A stretch of DNA of 64,000 nt from Leptolyngbya sp. FACHB-36 (GTDB lineage Bacteria; Cyanobacteriota; Cyanobacteriia; Leptolyngbyales; Leptolyngbyaceae). Of this stretch, positions 50,702 to 58,400 are shown piece after piece (the first letter of the stretch is position 1; every line of letters begins with the position of its first letter). Where the stretch lies: NCBI RefSeq assembly GCF_014695955.1, contig NZ_JACJPG010000189.1, positions 1 through 64,000 on the forward strand. Direction: 5' to 3'. A program made the position numbers and the translations under genes. The notes below the pieces were generated by a model. It saw nothing but the letters and a program-made list of their open reading frames with translations. It did not search any database and was not told the origin of the DNA.

Positions 50702-51415
50702 TCAAGGAGTAAAGCCATCGTCATAAAACTGCCCCTGCTTCAAGGTGAGCAGCGATCGCCACGCCTGAGGATCGAGCGGTCCCCTTGGCTCGTTCTGCTT
50801 CATCCATGCCGCGTCGTCGAGTCCGGGGATACGGTACCGAATGATTCGACCTGCCTCTACTCGGAGTTCTCGCAGGTATAGGTCCTCGGGGCTAACGGGA
50901 TGGGATGCGTGAATCAGCGTATCGACTTGGTAGCGCTTGCCGTCTGGTGAGTCAAGGACAGTGATTGACGAGGCGTGATGACCGAATCCATAGATTAGTG
51001 TAGAGCCTGTGGCATCTGCCGTGATCAAAGGTGTAATTACCTGTCGTCTTAGCATCTCCTTTGCCTGCTGCCACGATCGGCGGGCAGCGCGTTCCGCCTC
51101 CCGATTTTCGCTAGCAATCCAGTCAGATTGGAACTGCAGATCAATCTCTAGCAGTTGAAGTTGCTGTGCCTGAGTAAGATCAATGGTGCGATCAATTCGC
51201 TCCGGTGGAGCGGGAGTGAGGACGTGGGGAGGCGGCGGAGTGGAGCGCTCCAACGAGCGAGAGATCATCCGATCTACCACATCCAGCGATACCCGCAAAT
51301 TGAAGTGGTCTAACAGAAAGCAGTCCCGACCAAATACCGCTTGAAACTGTTCAGCGGTTATCAAAGCGTCATGCAGTGACTTGTGAGGAATAACAATGAA
51401 ATTAGAAGCAGACAT
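50702..51415 (-). CDS. Hypothetical protein
   Basis: 237 residues from ATG 51415. The centre is a charged helix (ASENREAERAARRSWQQAKEM), followed by a compact alpha/beta part with TLIYGFGHHASSITVLDSPDG and RYQVDTLIHASH. There is no membrane segment. The start region overlaps the divergent ORF at 51396 by 20 bases. HIP1 sites are present, so it is adapted to the host or belongs to the phage. Confidence 0.55.
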   Translation of the reverse strand: MSASNFIVIPHKSLHDALITAEQFQAVFGRDCFLLDHFNLRVSLDVVDRMISRSLERSTPPPPHVLTPAPPERIDRTIDLTQAQQLQLLEIDLQFQSDWIASENREAERAARRSWQQAKEMLRRQVITPLITADATGSTLIYGFGHHASSITVLDSPDGKRYQVDTLIHASHPVSPEDLYLRELRVEAGRIIRYRIPGLDDAAWMKQNEPRGPLDPQAWRSLLTLKQGQFYDDGFTP

Positions 51416-51584
51416 TGACGTGTTGCGGCAGCGGGTACAAGAGATGCTGAATCCCCCTGATTCTGCCATGACGACAGACGATCGAGTCCGGTTGGAGATC
51501 CTGCGATATACGCGATCAATGCTGGAGGAAAGGGATCTAGGTTGTCATATCCTCAGGGCGATCGCATCTAAAACATCTAGCTAA
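51396..51584 (+). CDS. Small helical protein ending at the cassette array
   Basis: 62 residues with GAGGA seven bases before the ATG. Charged and helical (KLEADIDVLRQRVQEML). Its TAA (51582-51584) lies inside AGCTAAC, the outer core box of the first cassette attC, so the C-terminus may have been changed when the array was inserted. The function is unknown. Confidence 0.5.
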   Translation: MKLEADIDVLRQRVQEMLNPPDSAMTTDDRVRLEILRYTRSMLEERDLGCHILRAIASKTSS

Positions 51585-51672
51585 CGACCACGTTCACCCG
51601 CCGCAAATAACCTATCGAACTCAGCAAAAAGACTCTCTACGGTCGGTGTGCCACGGAATTGTTCTGCCGCTG
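51579..51672 (-). repeat. Degenerate integron attC site (cassette C)
   Basis: Located directly 3' of the minus-strand acetyltransferase gene. Read on the minus strand it has the left core GCAGAAC, an inner box around CACACCGACCG, the partner CGGCGGGTG and the right core GTTAGCT. GTTCTGCCGCTG at 51661-51672 recurs inverted at 52291-52302, so the cassette between them has matching ends. Pairing is imperfect, so this one alone would not be convincing; it gains weight from the two better sites. Confidence 0.45.
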
Positions 51673-51678
51673 GACAAT

Positions 51679-52116
51679 TCACGGTTTCCAGCAATACTCG
51701 ATGTTGGGCTGCCCATTGACCGGGTTGACTCCGACTGCTCCTGCAATAAAACCGTGTTTTTCATAAAAGCGACACGCCTGCTTGTTTTGCTGAAGAGTTG
51801 TCAGCTTTAATCCGCTTGAGGATAAGGTTTTCGCGTGATTCAGCAATGCAGCTCCAACTCCGCGACCCTGCATCTCCACCTCCACAAAAATCTGGGCAAT
51901 AACGCGATCGCTCACAACTACAAAACCAACCACTCGATCTTGGATTGTAGCAACCCATGTATCGCCCTGCTTTGAGTAGTCGTTTTGAAATCGGGATCTC
52001 CATTGATCGAACGGCTGAGGATGAATCAAGGTTGGAAAAGCATGGCTCCAACTCTGATACCACAGGGCTACCACATTGTCGAGATCTGCATCAGTGTAGG
52101 GGCGAATGGTGAGCAT
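51679..52116 (-). CDS. GNAT acetyltransferase in an integron cassette
   Basis: 145 residues from ATG 52116 (a GTG at 52131 is the alternative). The N-terminus LTIRPYTDADLDNVVALW is typical of GNAT enzymes; the acetyl-CoA loop is MQGRGVGAALL (about residue 85); the C-terminal NKQACRFYEKHGF is the usual motif B. It transfers acetyl from acetyl-CoA to an unknown amine. The gene is compact, has an attC-like site directly 3' of it and lies in one orientation with its neighbours, as integron cassettes do. Confidence 0.85.
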   Translation of the reverse strand: MLTIRPYTDADLDNVVALWYQSWSHAFPTLIHPQPFDQWRSRFQNDYSKQGDTWVATIQDRVVGFVVVSDRVIAQIFVEVEMQGRGVGAALLNHAKTLSSSGLKLTTLQQNKQACRFYEKHGFIAGAVGVNPVNGQPNIEYCWKP

Positions 52117-52297
52117 TGCTGGCTCTTTCACTTTGTTCTCAACGCCTAAAAGTTCAATTCTGCTATCACGGCAGATTAATTCTGAGTTCCAAGCAATGAA
52201 CTGGACGGACTACCCCACCCATCACTCCTAAATACTGGACCTCTGAACACCCACAAACAATTTCTAAACTACTGCCAACATGACTGAACGCAGCGGC

Positions 52298-52377
52298 AGA
52301 ACGACCAAGTTGAGCGGCGAGTGACCAACGTGAAACGAAGAAGGCTTTGTTCGCCGCTCCAACGCAGTGTTAGGTTG
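52298..52377 (-). repeat. Integron attC site (cassette B)
   Basis: Arms AAGTTGAGCGGCGA (left, from 52307) and TCGCCGCTCCAACG (right, from 52351) pair except for one unpaired base inside the stem, the extrahelical base that attC sites need for strand choice. The outer boxes are GAACGACC on the left and GTGTTAGGT (52367-52375) on the right. The site is 3' of the minus-strand acetyltransferase at 52480, as expected. Confidence 0.75.
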
Positions 52378-52479
52378 CTCTTCACCCGGCTGTTCCAAAT
52401 ACCCTATCCCTCTTGACTGCTATATTGCTGTGCTTAAATACACCCTGAAATTTCTTGATTTCGTGGTGCCCCCTGATCT

Positions 52480-52983
52480 TTACAAGGCACGTTCGATCAT
52501 GATTTCGTCCACATATCTCCCGTTGATCTTTGCATGTCTTTGCGCCGTTCCAATGATCCGAAAACCTTGGCTGAGATAGGTTGCTAATGCTGCTGTATTA
52601 TCTGCACGGACATATGCAAATAGCTTCTCGTATCCCTTGCAACGAGCGGCTTCAAACGTAGCGTTGAACAGACTTCTACCAATACCTTGTCGCCGACATA
52701 AGAGAGATACATAAGTTCCAATTACTCCTACATGGTCGAAGGCAGAAGTATTATAGGTAGCAAATGGTTCTATATTTTGAAATCCTACGATTTCTTGTTT
52801 GTGGCGACAAACAGCTACATGAAATATGCCACGTTGAGGAAAATGCAAAATAAACTCTCGTTCAGCTTCTACAGAGAACGGGGTAGTTAGTACTGTATAT
52901 GCTCCAACTTCAATGATCGGGTTTAGTATGGCTAAAATCGCTTCAGCGTCATCGAGTTGAGCGTCTCGAATTAGCAGATCCAC
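52480..52983 (-). CDS. GNAT N-acetyltransferase (phosphinothricin/L-amino-acid type)
   Basis: 167 residues. LLIRDAQLDDAEAILAILN and YTVLTTPFSVEAEREF match the start of the phosphinothricin/methionine-derivative acetyltransferase group; RRQGIGRSLF (about 97-106) is the acetyl-CoA loop; ALATYLSQGFRIIGT is the C-terminal motif. Relatives detoxify amino-acid-like antimetabolites by N-acetylation. It is complete. The attC 3' of it and the small footprint make it a cassette gene. Confidence 0.85.
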   Translation of the reverse strand: MDLLIRDAQLDDAEAILAILNPIIEVGAYTVLTTPFSVEAEREFILHFPQRGIFHVAVCRHKQEIVGFQNIEPFATYNTSAFDHVGVIGTYVSLLCRRQGIGRSLFNATFEAARCKGYEKLFAYVRADNTAALATYLSQGFRIIGTAQRHAKINGRYVDEIMIERAL

Positions 52984-53118
52984 TCAATCACCTCCTGCAT
53001 TAAGGAAGCTTCCTTCGTCAGGAAACATGCTCAACCAAAAATCCTAAACCTTACCAATACCTCCCTGGAACAAGATATTATCGATGTCCTGAAAATCCCG
53101 TCTCCACCAACAATGCAA

Positions 53119-53208
53119 CCTAACGGCCGCGCTCACCGGACGCAGATAACCTCTGTAACTCAACCAACTATGTTGAAACGTTCCGGTGCAGCGCGATTGT
53201 TAGGTGTC
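53119..53208 (-). repeat. Integron attC site (cassette A)
   Basis: CCTAACGGCCGCGCTCACCGGA (53119-53140) has its partner in TCCGGTGCAGCGCGATTGTTAGG (53182-53204). The arms pair over almost the whole length with a single extra base in the TGCAGC part, matching the attC hallmark of an extrahelical base. The outer boxes are CCTAAC and GTTAGG. Total length is about 90 bases. It starts 11 bases from the stop of the DUF4365 gene, the standard gene-attC spacing. Confidence 0.85.
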
Positions 53209-53218
53209 ATCACTACCA

Positions 53219-54169
53219 TCACATATATCCTCGTATTTCCTCGATTGTCCAGTAAATATCTCTGTTTAGCTGAATCAGTTCTCCCAGAGAAGCCAAAAGT
53301 TCGGCATGATTTTCACGAGTGCGAGATTTTTCAAATTCACTTACTGCGCTGTCAACTCTAAGCCAAACATCCTTACAACTACCTGCACCAAACTCAAAGG
53401 TAAAAATGTCGATGTTACTGTCTGCTGGCCAAAGTCGGGCAGAGCCGGGAGTATAATCAAGTTCACCTAAAAGACCCTCACTTTTTTGTCTAAGGCTTAC
53501 TACGACTTCAAGCGTTTCATCTTGCAGTCGGGTAGTCATTGAAACCATACGTTGCTGCAAGCGGTATGCAACATTCATTGTATCTGCAATGCTCATTAAC
53601 TCATGTACAAGTCCACTTGGATGCGCGGGATCGTCGAGTGGGACAGGTGCCCGTTGAATATCAAATTGTTCTATGAGAGTTTCTATGCCTTCTGGTAAAC
53701 GGGCATCAAGAAGTTTCCGCATCCCTTTTGGCATGTCATTTATATCCAACCCAAACTGGTTAGACATATCAACAGAAATTGAAACTGTCTTTTGTTTTCC
53801 CCATGAAGAGCTTTTTGCCAACTGCTCCCGTGGATATGCCCAATAGAAGCTATTTCTACTGAGATCAACTACGACTAGAAATGTAGCTGACGGTTGGATT
53901 AACCAGTAGTTGACTGTTGTCACTTTCACAGCAATTGAGAAATTCTTACCTTCTCGCTTAACTTCGTTAGTGCCTTTACATTGAATATTGAATATTTGAC
54001 CAGTTGGGTAACCGTCTTGATCAACAAGCTCGCAATAAAAATCAATTCCTAGATCCCTTGATTGAGGAATTGGTACTACATTTGAAAATCGTGAAAGGAT
54101 TGCGCTAAGTAAATCCGCTGCAACATCGCCTGCAGCCTGTGACTCTGTACGTTTTGGCAATCTTTCCAT
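53219..54169 (-). CDS. DUF4365-domain protein (restriction-nuclease-like fold)
   Basis: 316 residues. The N-terminal 150 residues match DUF4365: AADLLSAILSRF, DLGIDFYCEL (Asp 43) and IFNIQCKGT (Gln 63, Lys 65), then ITVNYW-like and LVVVDLSRNSFYWAYP strands. D...QxK is the catalytic signature of the PD-(D/E)XK nuclease fold, and DUF4365 genes are often found in defence contexts. The C-terminal half is helical and unknown. It is in the same orientation as the two acetyltransferases and carries an attC directly after its stop, so it is a cassette gene. Confidence 0.75.
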   Translation of the reverse strand: MERLPKRTESQAAGDVAADLLSAILSRFSNVVPIPQSRDLGIDFYCELVDQDGYPTGQIFNIQCKGTNEVKREGKNFSIAVKVTTVNYWLIQPSATFLVVVDLSRNSFYWAYPREQLAKSSSWGKQKTVSISVDMSNQFGLDINDMPKGMRKLLDARLPEGIETLIEQFDIQRAPVPLDDPAHPSGLVHELMSIADTMNVAYRLQQRMVSMTTRLQDETLEVVVSLRQKSEGLLGELDYTPGSARLWPADSNIDIFTFEFGAGSCKDVWLRVDSAVSEFEKSRTRENHAELLASLGELIQLNRDIYWTIEEIRGYM

Positions 54170-54212
54170 TCAATGATGTCCCACAAGAAGCCAACAGATG
54201 AACACTAAATCT

Positions 54213-54222
54213 GACACCTAAC
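54213..54222 (-). other. Cassette boundary core GACACCTAAC
   Basis: On the minus strand this reads GTTAGGTGTC; the same ten bases occur on the plus strand at 53199-53208 in the cassette A attC. It lies 5' of the DUF4365 gene, where the upstream recombination point of that cassette is expected. No paired partner box lies within 140 bases, so this is either the end of the array or a simple insertion site. Confidence 0.5.
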
Positions 54223-54238
54223 AACTTATTGTACGGAC

Positions 54239-54323
54239 AAAATTCTTGATAACATTCCAATTAGAACATTATCGAGAAATTTTTCCGGGTATTCACCCCC
54301 TGCGGGACATTATCAAGAATTTT
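54239..54323. repeat. 14-bp inverted repeat
   Basis: AAAATTCTTGATAA (54239-54252) and TTATCAAGAATTTT (54310-54323) are exact reverse complements, 57 bases apart. They adjoin the outer edge of the cassette array and share the core ATTATC with the direct repeats of 41-bp period at 54266-54364. Confidence 0.7.
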
Positions 54324-54364
54324 TTCTCATGATAGCCCTGCTACAAGACATTAATGAGAAAACC
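54266..54364. repeat. Three direct repeats with 41-bp period
   Basis: ACATTATCGAGAAATTTTT (54266), ACATTATCAAGAATTTTTT (54307) and the diverged ACATTAATGAGAAAAC (54348) start exactly 41 bases apart. The spacer after each is GC-richer. The arrangement recalls binding sites for a recombinase or a replication/partition protein. Confidence 0.6.
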
Positions 54365-54571
54365 TCCGTATTTTTTCGGATCGCCCTGAGTAAACGATCG
54401 CCTCCGATGCTGCCGAGCAGGTCGCCCTCTGATGTAGTGAAATTGATCGCGCTAGCTGCAACAGCGGCATCCCTCACTTTTGATGCGTTTGCCCTGGTCA
54501 CATTCTCCATTTGGTTGACGATTTTTCGCACAACGGGTAAATTGGTATTAGGACTGCCTAACCCTGACTAA
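54329..54571 (+). CDS. Possible small membrane protein
   Basis: 80 residues starting MIALLQDINEKTSVFF, with a hydrophobic helix LIALAATAASLTFDAFALVTFSIW at about 39-62. A minus-strand frame over the same DNA (54313-54531) is also open and has a helical composition, so strand choice is unsure. The plus reading is slightly favoured because it co-orients with the phage genes and has one plausible transmembrane segment. Confidence 0.3.
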   Translation: MIALLQDINEKTSVFFRIALSKRSPPMLPSRSPSDVVKLIALAATAASLTFDAFALVTFSIWLTIFRTTGKLVLGLPNPD

Positions 54572-54601
54572 GGGAGGTCCGCAGAATTTAACAGCGACCC
54601 A

Positions 54602-54727
54602 GCTATCTCTGTCTGTCGAGGATAGCCAAGAAAAGGGAGACAGGAACCCTCGCTCTCAAAAGCGGGGGTTCCGCTTATAGATTTGCCCGTGAAACACGAC
54701 AGGCGACCCGAAAGGGTTGCCTTTTTT
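54602..54727 (+). ncRNA. Structured leader with three hairpins ending in a terminator
   Basis: GCTATC...GATAGC (54602-54625), GGAACCCTCGCT...AGCGGGGGTTCC (54643-54672) and AGGCGACCC-GAAA-GGGTTGCC followed by TTTTTT (54701-54727) are successive stem-loops. The last is a strong intrinsic terminator that ends two bases before the ATG at 54729. The arrangement suggests an attenuated leader, or a separate small RNA ending just before the protease gene. Confidence 0.55.
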
Positions 54728-54728
54728 A

Positions 54729-55982
54729 ATGTCTCGAACTTTTCACCTCCCTTCGACCCTTAGAAAATTTGTCGAGGCGACTCCCGATCGCTGGAGTGTT
54801 GGTGGCGTTGCCTCCGGTTCACTCCGAGATTTGGACGGGGAAGCGATCGCGCCTGACGCAGTGCGTGCTGCCATTCCTGGATTTATGGCGACTCGTGGAC
54901 CGGACGGGATTGAAGGGGGTCCGCTGCGACTGCACCACGACTTCTGGCAGCGATTTCTCAAACAGGCGATCGAGTCGCTATATCTGCCCATCGAGCAGCA
55001 GATGGAACTGGTTGCTGCAATCTCACTGCCCCTCGGTCGCGTTACGGAGATGTGGGTAGACGGCAAGACTGGGACGACTCACTGGCGCGGCGTCCTGAGT
55101 CAGGCAAACCCGATCGCTCGAGTCATCTGGCAGATGCTCCGAGAGAACCTGATTTCTCTGGGCGTGTCGCTGGGGGGAAAGGTGCTTGATGCCCGTCCGC
55201 ACGCACGCGACTCGAACGGACGACCCTGCACCTTAATTACTCAAATCCGATTAGACGAACTCAGCGTTACTGATTCGCCTGCCTATCGTCTAACTCACGG
55301 TGGCGATACCGGGGCATACATTGCAGCGCTAGCGAAGTCGGTTCAATCCTCGATAGGAGCTTCCATGAGCGTTGAGCATTTTTTACGCAAGGCGATCAGC
55401 TCGGTGCCTGACAGGGTAATACCGGGAACTGGGATGAGTCGTCCGCTGATGCCTCGGACCCCAAAACCCAACGGCAAAGTTCCTGTCCGGTTGGACGCCA
55501 GCGAAACGAAGACGGGATTGGGTCGCAAGGTGGAAGTCCCAGATAAGCCCAAGGCGAAGGGGAACGAGCCTGCTACGGATGTTTGGGGGATGACGATCGC
55601 GGGGTTTACGCGATCTCTGATCAAATGCGCTCAGATGCAAAGTGCGGAAGAGTGGGGCCATCCCGAAACCCTGAAATTGCTCACCGATGGGGCATGGGGA
55701 CTAACCACCGTCACGCCTGATCCTCCGCCTGCGCTGGTCAACCTCGTTCGTTTCTTGCAGTATCTATCGCGGTTCGCTCAAAACCTTTCAACGATGGACA
55801 GTTACCAACAGAAAGGGACGCTAGCGGAGATGGGACCGGAACTGCAAAAAGCGTTGGACGATTTCCAGGCAAACATGCCACCTGACCTGATGAAACAGGC
55901 GTTCCGTCCGCCTGGGACAAACCCGATCGACCGTCTCGATATCGCAATCCCTCAGCAGTACCACCTCTACAACTCCCGCTAA
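54729..55982 (+). CDS. Phage prohead (head maturation) protease
   Basis: 417 residues from ATG 54729; a TTG at 54717 lies in the terminator stem. Typical pattern of XkdF/HK97-type protease: VGGVASGSLRDLDGEAI, GGPLRLHHDFW (catalytic His), GRVTEMWVDGKTGTTHWRGVL, ENLISLGVSLGG (catalytic Ser) and LDELSVTDSPAYRLT. It cleaves scaffold and capsid proteins during head maturation. The C-terminal 200 residues are a basic, Pro-rich linker and a helical extension that may serve as scaffold. Confidence 0.85.
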   Translation: MSRTFHLPSTLRKFVEATPDRWSVGGVASGSLRDLDGEAIAPDAVRAAIPGFMATRGPDGIEGGPLRLHHDFWQRFLKQAIESLYLPIEQQMELVAAISLPLGRVTEMWVDGKTGTTHWRGVLSQANPIARVIWQMLRENLISLGVSLGGKVLDARPHARDSNGRPCTLITQIRLDELSVTDSPAYRLTHGGDTGAYIAALAKSVQSSIGASMSVEHFLRKAISSVPDRVIPGTGMSRPLMPRTPKPNGKVPVRLDASETKTGLGRKVEVPDKPKAKGNEPATDVWGMTIAGFTRSLIKCAQMQSAEEWGHPETLKLLTDGAWGLTTVTPDPPPALVNLVRFLQYLSRFAQNLSTMDSYQQKGTLAEMGPELQKALDDFQANMPPDLMKQAFRPPGTNPIDRLDIAIPQQYHLYNSR

Positions 55983-55985
55983 TTT

Positions 55986-56756
55986 ATGGACCCCCAAGCA
56001 ATTCAAGCCCTGATGCAAACCTTGCAGCAGGCAGTTCAGATTCTCCAGTCTGCTGCCTCTGACACCGCTCCAGGTGATGACGATGACAAAGACATGCCTC
56101 AACCAAACGCCGCAATGGACGACGACGGCGATGCCGATGACATGGACGATCTCGACAAAGACATGGTGGATGGCGACGACGACGGCGATGCCGCTACGCT
56201 GCACGATCGCATCGCTCAACTAGAGCAGCACACCGGACTGAAGAAGTCTGCAAACGCTGTTCCTGTATTGGAGCGAATCGACGCGCTAGAGGACCACTGG
56301 CTAGGTGAGCAGTATGAGGGCGCGGTCGCCGATCGTGTCGCTCAACTGGAGCGCGTTGCCAAACTGCAAAAGTCCACCAAGCCTGCACGGACTCAACCCA
56401 CTGACGACGACGCGCCTGAAGTTATCCACCTGGACGCGCTGATTAAAACCGCGATCTCTGAGGGCGTCAAGGTGGGTGTAAGAGAGGTCGTCTCGCAGAT
56501 GCAGTCTGATACCACAAGTCGAACTCTCCCTCCCGTTTCCGAAATGCGGAAGCAGGCTAGCCAGACGCGATACAACCAGCGCAAAGCTCAACCTCCGACT
56601 GTTCAGGGAGACGCTGAGCTTATCAAATCTGCCCAGTCGTGGGGTTACGAAGACGGAGATCTCGACAAACCCGTAGGTCTCGGGGACGTGCTTCTAGCTC
56701 AGTATCACGCCCAACAAAACGGCGGCTCTGCTTTCCTGTTCGACGACGACGAATAG
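55986..56756 (+). CDS. Probable capsid scaffold protein
   Basis: 256 residues. A helical N-terminus (IQALMQTLQQAVQILQS), a long Asp-rich segment (about 30-72, with DDDDKD and DGDDDGDA), coiled-coil helices and an acidic end (FLFDDDE). Very acidic proteins between the protease and the major capsid gene are the usual scaffolds, removed by the protease during maturation. A dedicated decoration protein is the alternative. Confidence 0.65.
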   Translation: MDPQAIQALMQTLQQAVQILQSAASDTAPGDDDDKDMPQPNAAMDDDGDADDMDDLDKDMVDGDDDGDAATLHDRIAQLEQHTGLKKSANAVPVLERIDALEDHWLGEQYEGAVADRVAQLERVAKLQKSTKPARTQPTDDDAPEVIHLDALIKTAISEGVKVGVREVVSQMQSDTTSRTLPPVSEMRKQASQTRYNQRKAQPPTVQGDAELIKSAQSWGYEDGDLDKPVGLGDVLLAQYHAQQNGGSAFLFDDDE

Positions 56757-56805
56757 TTTTAGCCCAACAGCTTTTTAATCCCAATAGCTTCTCAAGGAAC
56801 CCAAC

Positions 56806-57783
56806 ATGTCTAGTGCAGTAATGACCAAGCGCCAGCTCCTAAAGGCGCTGTCGATGAGTGACGGCGGTGGCGCTGAAGTCACTCTGCAAACAACGATCGC
56901 GTCTGAAGTCGTGCCCCTGATTCGACAACAGTGCTTTATGCGGCAAATTGCCGAAAAGTCAAAGTCGCTGATCAACATGACGAAGCCGAAGATCCGCATC
57001 CCTCGATTGATGCGGGCACAGGGCGCGTACGCGGTGAAGTCGGGTGCGCCTGCGCCTGAGTTCAAGGTGCGGATGGACGGAATTGACCTGGTGCCGGAAA
57101 AGCTGATGACCTGGCTCCCGATCGAGATGGAGGTTTTCGAGGACTCCACCGTAAAAGACATTGAGGGAATGCTCCGTGAAGAAATGGCGCGGGAATTCGC
57201 TCAAGCAGAAGAAATCGCGTTCCTCTTAGGCGATGTCGCACAAAACTTCGGCGCGGGAGATCCTCGCAACGTCTTCAACGGGTTGTTGAAGCAGTCAGCG
57301 GGCAGTCCCTACACCTACGACGCAACGCTCGATCAAACGGATGGGCAGGCGGTTGTCTCCAACTTGATTCGCGCAATGCGATTCCTGGGAATCTACGGAC
57401 GCAACAAGCGTGACATCACGATTCTCTGCGGCTTGTCGCTAGAGGAAGCACTGCTGCGAAACAAAGGTTTCCAGACAATGAACTCCTATGCGTTTGGTTC
57501 AGGCGCTGGACTGTTCACGGGTGAACTGGGACGTTTGGCAGGCGCGACTGTGGTGGCGACCTCCTTCCTTGACGCTCAACCCGGAGACTTGTTCAGCAAG
57601 TGCCTCGTAATCCACAACTCAGCGTTTGCGATCGGGGATTGGCAGTCGTTCTCCGTCCGCACGTTCTCAGAAATCCTGTCGCAGACCGATCAGGTGGCGA
57701 TTCGTGCTCGTGAGCGGATTGCGTTCTGCACCCGATATCCAGAGGCGATCATTCAAGTTCTAAACATGCCTGCTACGCCCTAA
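56806..57783 (+). CDS. Major capsid protein (HK97 fold)
   Basis: 325 residues. The pattern fits HK97-type capsid proteins: VVPLIRQQCFMRQIAE, a strand region KIRIPRLMRAQGAYAV...EFKVRMDGIDL, WLPIEMEVFEDSTV, a helix REFAQAEEIAFLLGDV, then GLSLEEALLRNKGFQTM and AGATVVATSFLD, ending with RARERIAFCTRYPEAI. It forms the icosahedral shell. Position after protease and scaffold is canonical. The first 25 residues may be trimmed. A later in-frame ATG at 56821 is possible. Confidence 0.88.
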   Translation: MSSAVMTKRQLLKALSMSDGGGAEVTLQTTIASEVVPLIRQQCFMRQIAEKSKSLINMTKPKIRIPRLMRAQGAYAVKSGAPAPEFKVRMDGIDLVPEKLMTWLPIEMEVFEDSTVKDIEGMLREEMAREFAQAEEIAFLLGDVAQNFGAGDPRNVFNGLLKQSAGSPYTYDATLDQTDGQAVVSNLIRAMRFLGIYGRNKRDITILCGLSLEEALLRNKGFQTMNSYAFGSGAGLFTGELGRLAGATVVATSFLDAQPGDLFSKCLVIHNSAFAIGDWQSFSVRTFSEILSQTDQVAIRARERIAFCTRYPEAIIQVLNMPATP

Positions 57784-57842
57784 AGAATCCTCCCCTAAAG
57801 CAAAACCCTCTCTAGAGCCTTCTCCCCAAAGTTAAAGCCTCT

Positions 57843-58400
57843 ATGCAAGAAATCACCTTTTCTTCTGAGAAGTTCCCTGGAATTTCGCTGGTTTGCCCGC
57901 AGATTCCGGGGCATCCGAATCACACCGGCTCTCACTACTTTGCTGTGGGCGTGCCGTATCTGATTACGGAAGAGACAGAGCAAGCGATCGAGCGGCAGTT
58001 CGTAGCATTTCCGCTAGAAGTCAAAAACTACATATCGTTTACGGTCAGTGGAAGCTCAAACTCGCCCGCACCCGTCGTCATGCTGCCCCAATCTCGTGAC
58101 GTTCAGCGCGTTGACGATCCTGAGCATCCCCCGATCGAGCCTCAGCTAGAACTTGCGGACGAAGCCGCGCCAGACATCGAAGGCGAACTCAACGCCGATG
58201 ATCAGGATTTAATCAACGTCGAAGTTGGGAAACTCCTGAACAAGACGATCGCGGAGGCAGAACCGCAGTTAATTAAAACGGGCGGTGCTCCTGAACTGCC
58301 TCGAAAGCTGCGAGTTGCCTACCTGCAAACGGTCATGCAGCATTCCCAAGTCCGAAAGGGTCTGAAGGAAGTCGCCGAAAAGCTGCTGGAGCAAATCTAA
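57843..58400 (+). CDS. Phage structural-region hypothetical protein
   Basis: 185 residues. N-terminal beta-rich part with FPGISLVCPQIPGHPNHTGS and VKNYISFTVSGSSN; acidic linker (about 100-130); helical C-terminus (HSQVRKGLKEVAEKLLEQI). It abuts the next start. It may be a head decoration or head-tail connection component; this is inference from position. Confidence 0.6.
   Translation: MQEITFSSEKFPGISLVCPQIPGHPNHTGSHYFAVGVPYLITEETEQAIERQFVAFPLEVKNYISFTVSGSSNSPAPVVMLPQSRDVQRVDDPEHPPIEPQLELADEAAPDIEGELNADDQDLINVEVGKLLNKTIAEAEPQLIKTGGAPELPRKLRVAYLQTVMQHSQVRKGLKEVAEKLLEQI

Noticed and set aside
54266-54364. Possible CRISPR with 41-bp period
   Set aside because: Only three units, the conserved part is under 20 bases and the third has diverged; there are no cas genes.
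54313-54531. Minus-strand ORF opposite the 54329 gene
   Set aside because: It is equally open but has no ribosome-binding site; the plus reading has a membrane segment and matches the direction of the phage genes. Neither is certain.
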